NCBI GenBank assembly: GCA_034438015.1
Contig: DAOTTD010000223.1
Span: forward strand, 1-6,246
DNA from: JACDAE01 sp034438015
GTDB taxonomy: Bacteria > Chloroflexota > Ktedonobacteria > Ktedonobacterales > Ktedonobacteraceae
DNA: 6,246 nt
Direction of reading: 5' to 3'
A program made the translations under genes and the position numbers. The notes under the pieces are model-generated. The model saw nothing but the letters and a program-made list of their open reading frames with translations. It was not told the origin of the DNA and searched no databases. Below, piece after piece: positions 3,952-6,246 of the stretch. Numbering within the stretch: position 1 is the first letter of the stretch; every line of letters starts with the position of its first letter.

Positions 3952-6246
3952 ATGACAGCAAGGTATGAGAACTCACAGCGAGCCCATTCCGGGCCTTCGA
4001 TATCGCCTCTTTCACCATCTGCTGCCATCGTTGGCAGACAGCGGGAGTTAACACTGGTTATGAGCCACTATGAAGCAGCCAAAGGAGGACATGCCCATGT
4101 GCTGCTCCTGGCAGGAGACCCTGGAATAGGCAAGACGCGTCTCCTGGACGAAATTGCCAGGCGGGCCGCTCAGGATGGCGCCATCATCCTACAAGGTGGC
4201 GCATCCGAAGCGGAGGGCATGCCACCCTATCTGCCGTTCGTCGAGGCTCTTGGTCGCTATATTCAGGTGACCCCTCTGGACCAACTGCGTACACACGTTG
4301 CTGCGGCACCGCAGGTGCTTGCCACGCTCTTGCCAGAACTGATCACCCGTCTCGGTGAGCTTCCCGCGTCTGCTCCCTTGCCCCCTGAACAGGCCCGCTT
4401 CCGGCTGTATGAAGCGATTGGGATGTTCCTCCAAGCTATTAGTGCACCACATGAACTGGTCCTTACCCTTGACGATCTGCAGTGGGCAGACACCGCAAGC
4501 CTTGACCTGCTCTGTCACGTTGCACGCCATCAGCCCAATGCCCATCTCCTTGTGTTGGGTGCCTACAGAGAAAGCGAAGTGGCCCACCATTGCGCGCTTG
4601 CCCGTACCCGCACCGAACTCTCTCGTCAGCGCGTGCTCACGACCGTGACTATCGGTCCACTTTCGGCCGTCGAGACTGGCATGCTGGCCGAGGGCAAACT
4701 GAGTGGGGCTCTCCAGCCAGGAGTGAACGCCCTGCTGCATACACACAGCGAGGGCAATCCCTTCTTTGCCGAGGAACTCTTAGACGGGTGGATTGAGGAG
4801 GGTGCCTTGGTATACGAGCAAAACCAGTGGATGGCCGTTACCCCACTGGATCACGCCCTGCCTCCAAGCATTGTGGGTGCCTTACGGCAACGCTTTGAAC
4901 GCCTCTCTGCGGAGAGCATTGATCACCTGCGGGTGGCGGCCATCATTGGACGCACCTTTGATCTCTCGCTACTTGCTGCGGTGCAGGAGCAAGAGGTGGA
5001 AGCGATTGAGGCGGGTTTGCTTGAGGCTGTACGCGCTCGGCTCGTCCGAGCTGATCAGACAGGAACCTTCACGTTCACCCATGACAAAATTCGTGAGTGC
5101 CTCTACGCGGAAGTCAGCACCTCTCGGCGTCGACGCCTGCATGGGCTCATTGGTGGCCTCCTTGAGGCCCACTATGGGCAAGAGCAGAGCATGAATGTGC
5201 ACCAAATGGCTGCGCTGGCCTTCCATTTTGCACACAGTAGCGACCAATCGCGAGGCGTCCATTACTCGCTCTGCGCTGCAACACAGGCACTGCAAACGGC
5301 GGCTGCCGAAGAGGCCATCTCCCATTATCGGACGACCCTGGACCTGCTGAGTGAAGAGGACAGACGACGTGGTGATGTGCTGCTCAGGCTGGGCGAAGCA
5401 GCCCTGTTGGCAGGCAAAGAGGAGGAGGCCGAGAGCGCCTATAGCGCCGCACAGGGCTGGCTGCAGCAGGAGGGTGACCGGGAAGCTCTGGCGAAGGCCG
5501 TTCACGGATTGGGACGAGCCTACTGGCGACAGGATAAACGAGCCGCAGCGCGGGCAGCATTCGAACAGGGACTGGCACTGCTGGGTGATCGTCCGTGTGC
5601 GGAGGCCGTGGAAGTCCTGACTGATCTCTCCCTTCTGCTCACCATCTATATGGGGAAGCAAGAGGAAGGGATGGCCTGTGCCCAGCAGGCAGTAGAGATG
5701 GCGAAGCTTCTGGGAGACGCGCGATTGGAGGAGCGAGCGCGTCGCATCATGGCGGAGAATCTCTCCCTACAGGGAGAGGATCTTGTCGCAGCCGTGCAGT
5801 TTCTCGAGCAGGTCCTCAGCCACACGGAGGCGAATGGCGATCTGTCAGAGGCCGCAGAGTGCTGTCTGAACTTGGCGGTGGCCTCCTACTGGATGGCTGA
5901 CATGAGGCGTTCGCATGAAGCCAGTGCTCAGCGCATCGCGCTCATTGAGCGCTGTCGGCAGTCGCACCACTTGCGCACCACCTACACCTGGCTGACCCTG
6001 CTCCATGCTTCGCAGGGCAGATGGAGAGATGCAGAGCAGATGATCGAGCGAGCGCATCCCATTGTCGACCACCTGACCAGCCCCATGCTTGCTGCCTTCC
6101 TCCACCAGATCCACGGCTTTCTTGCCTACCAACAGGAAGCATATCCCCTCGCAGAGCGCGAGTTGCAGACCGCGCTGGCCATGGCAGAGCAGGACCGGCA
6201 CATGGGCCTGGGGATGCTCATGTTCTTATCTGGTCTGCTTGGCCTC
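3952..6246 (+). CDS. AAA_16/STAND-type ATPase with TPR repeats, large regulator (3' partial)
   Basis: 765 codons without a stop, running off the window. Residues 26-33 read IVGRQREL, the usual entry to an AAA_16/STAND NTPase domain. Walker A is GDPGIGKT (55-62), Walker B is LVLTLDDLQWAD (169-180), and SEGNPFFAEELL (266-277) is the conserved sensor-region block. A winged-helix-like region (about 303-410) contains LPPSIVGALRQRF and FTFTHDKIRECLY (H377). From about 445 onward there are alpha-helical TPR-like repeats, for example EEAISHYRTTLDLL and AARAAFEQGLALL. This layout is shared by LAL/MalT-type LuxR regulators, SARP regulators and cyclase or kinase fusions, in which the ATPase acts as a ligand-controlled switch. 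The output domain may lie beyond the window at the C-terminus. The ATG at 3952 is the first after an in-frame stop (3925-3927) but has no good Shine-Dalgarno; the ATG at 4060 would cut into the domain. The 25-residue leader, rich in S and P, looks like an interdomain linker, so an N-terminal domain may have been lost. Confidence 0.85.
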   Translation, partial: MTARYENSQRAHSGPSISPLSPSAAIVGRQRELTLVMSHYEAAKGGHAHVLLLAGDPGIGKTRLLDEIARRAAQDGAIILQGGASEAEGMPPYLPFVEALGRYIQVTPLDQLRTHVAAAPQVLATLLPELITRLGELPASAPLPPEQARFRLYEAIGMFLQAISAPHELVLTLDDLQWADTASLDLLCHVARHQPNAHLLVLGAYRESEVAHHCALARTRTELSRQRVLTTVTIGPLSAVETGMLAEGKLSGALQPGVNALLHTHSEGNPFFAEELLDGWIEEGALVYEQNQWMAVTPLDHALPPSIVGALRQRFERLSAESIDHLRVAAIIGRTFDLSLLAAVQEQEVEAIEAGLLEAVRARLVRADQTGTFTFTHDKIRECLYAEVSTSRRRRLHGLIGGLLEAHYGQEQSMNVHQMAALAFHFAHSSDQSRGVHYSLCAATQALQTAAAEEAISHYRTTLDLLSEEDRRRGDVLLRLGEAALLAGKEEEAESAYSAAQGWLQQEGDREALAKAVHGLGRAYWRQDKRAAARAAFEQGLALLGDRPCAEAVEVLTDLSLLLTIYMGKQEEGMACAQQAVEMAKLLGDARLEERARRIMAENLSLQGEDLVAAVQFLEQVLSHTEANGDLSEAAECCLNLAVASYWMADMRRSHEASAQRIALIERCRQSHHLRTTYTWLTLLHASQGRWRDAEQMIERAHPIVDHLTSPMLAAFLHQIHGFLAYQQEAYPLAERELQTALAMAEQDRHMGLGMLMFLSGLLGL

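Noticed and set aside
3767..4054. A 95-codon minus-strand frame across the junction and the AAA start
   Set aside because: Half of it is antisense to the AAA gene and the remainder resembles no transposase or other family.
4081..4129. AAAGGAGG followed by ATGs at 4091 and 4097, a textbook ribosome binding site
   Set aside because: The frame ends after 12 codons and lies inside the AAA domain just before Walker A. The purine run simply encodes the K-G-G of the protein.
4189..4746. A 185-codon minus-strand frame opposite the AAA domain
   Set aside because: The forward strand encodes Walker B and the GNPFF block here, so the reverse frame is a shadow. The same applies to the minus-strand frames at 4969-5661 and 5845-6201.

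Overview
The window is a bacterial chromosomal segment with every recognisable gene on the + strand. GC is moderate (about 55-60% in genes, falling to about 44% by hand count in one gene-poor stretch). The mix of an AraC regulator, a VOC protein, an XPB-like helicase and a large STAND-type AAA/TPR regulator suggests a large-genome soil bacterium. Ktedonobacteria (Chloroflexota) would fit well, but that is inference from gene style, not from a marker gene.

Left part (1-2978) is orderly. A strong sigma70-type promoter (6-34) drives a glyoxalase/VOC-fold protein (113-568). After 59 bp containing an 8-bp inverted repeat comes an AraC-family regulator (628-1452) with an N-terminal HTH and a separate C-terminal domain. 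A further 83 bp, with a possible promoter and a clear Shine-Dalgarno, leads to a full-length prpD, 2-methylcitrate dehydratase (1536-2978). prpB and prpC are not in the window, so any methylcitrate cycle partners lie elsewhere.

Middle part (about 3050-3951) is damaged. An XPB-like superfamily 2 helicase starts normally, probably from a leaderless transcript, but its similarity stops exactly after the DE of motif II (base 3604). Unrelated sequence follows to an early stop at 3761-3763. The 347 bp from 3605 to 3951 are AT-richer, carry no recognisable gene and hold three short inverted repeats. This looks like a rearrangement or mobile-element scar, but no element could be identified.

Right part (3952-6246) is one uninterrupted reading frame of 765 codons that runs off the window: an AAA_16/STAND ATPase with Walker A, Walker B, winged-helix and TPR regions, typical of large bacterial transcriptional or signalling regulators. 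Its C-terminus is not visible, and its N-terminus may have been shortened by the same event that cut the helicase.

I found no RNA gene, CRISPR array, complete insertion sequence or obvious new defence system. The most informative part of the window is the helicase/AAA junction.
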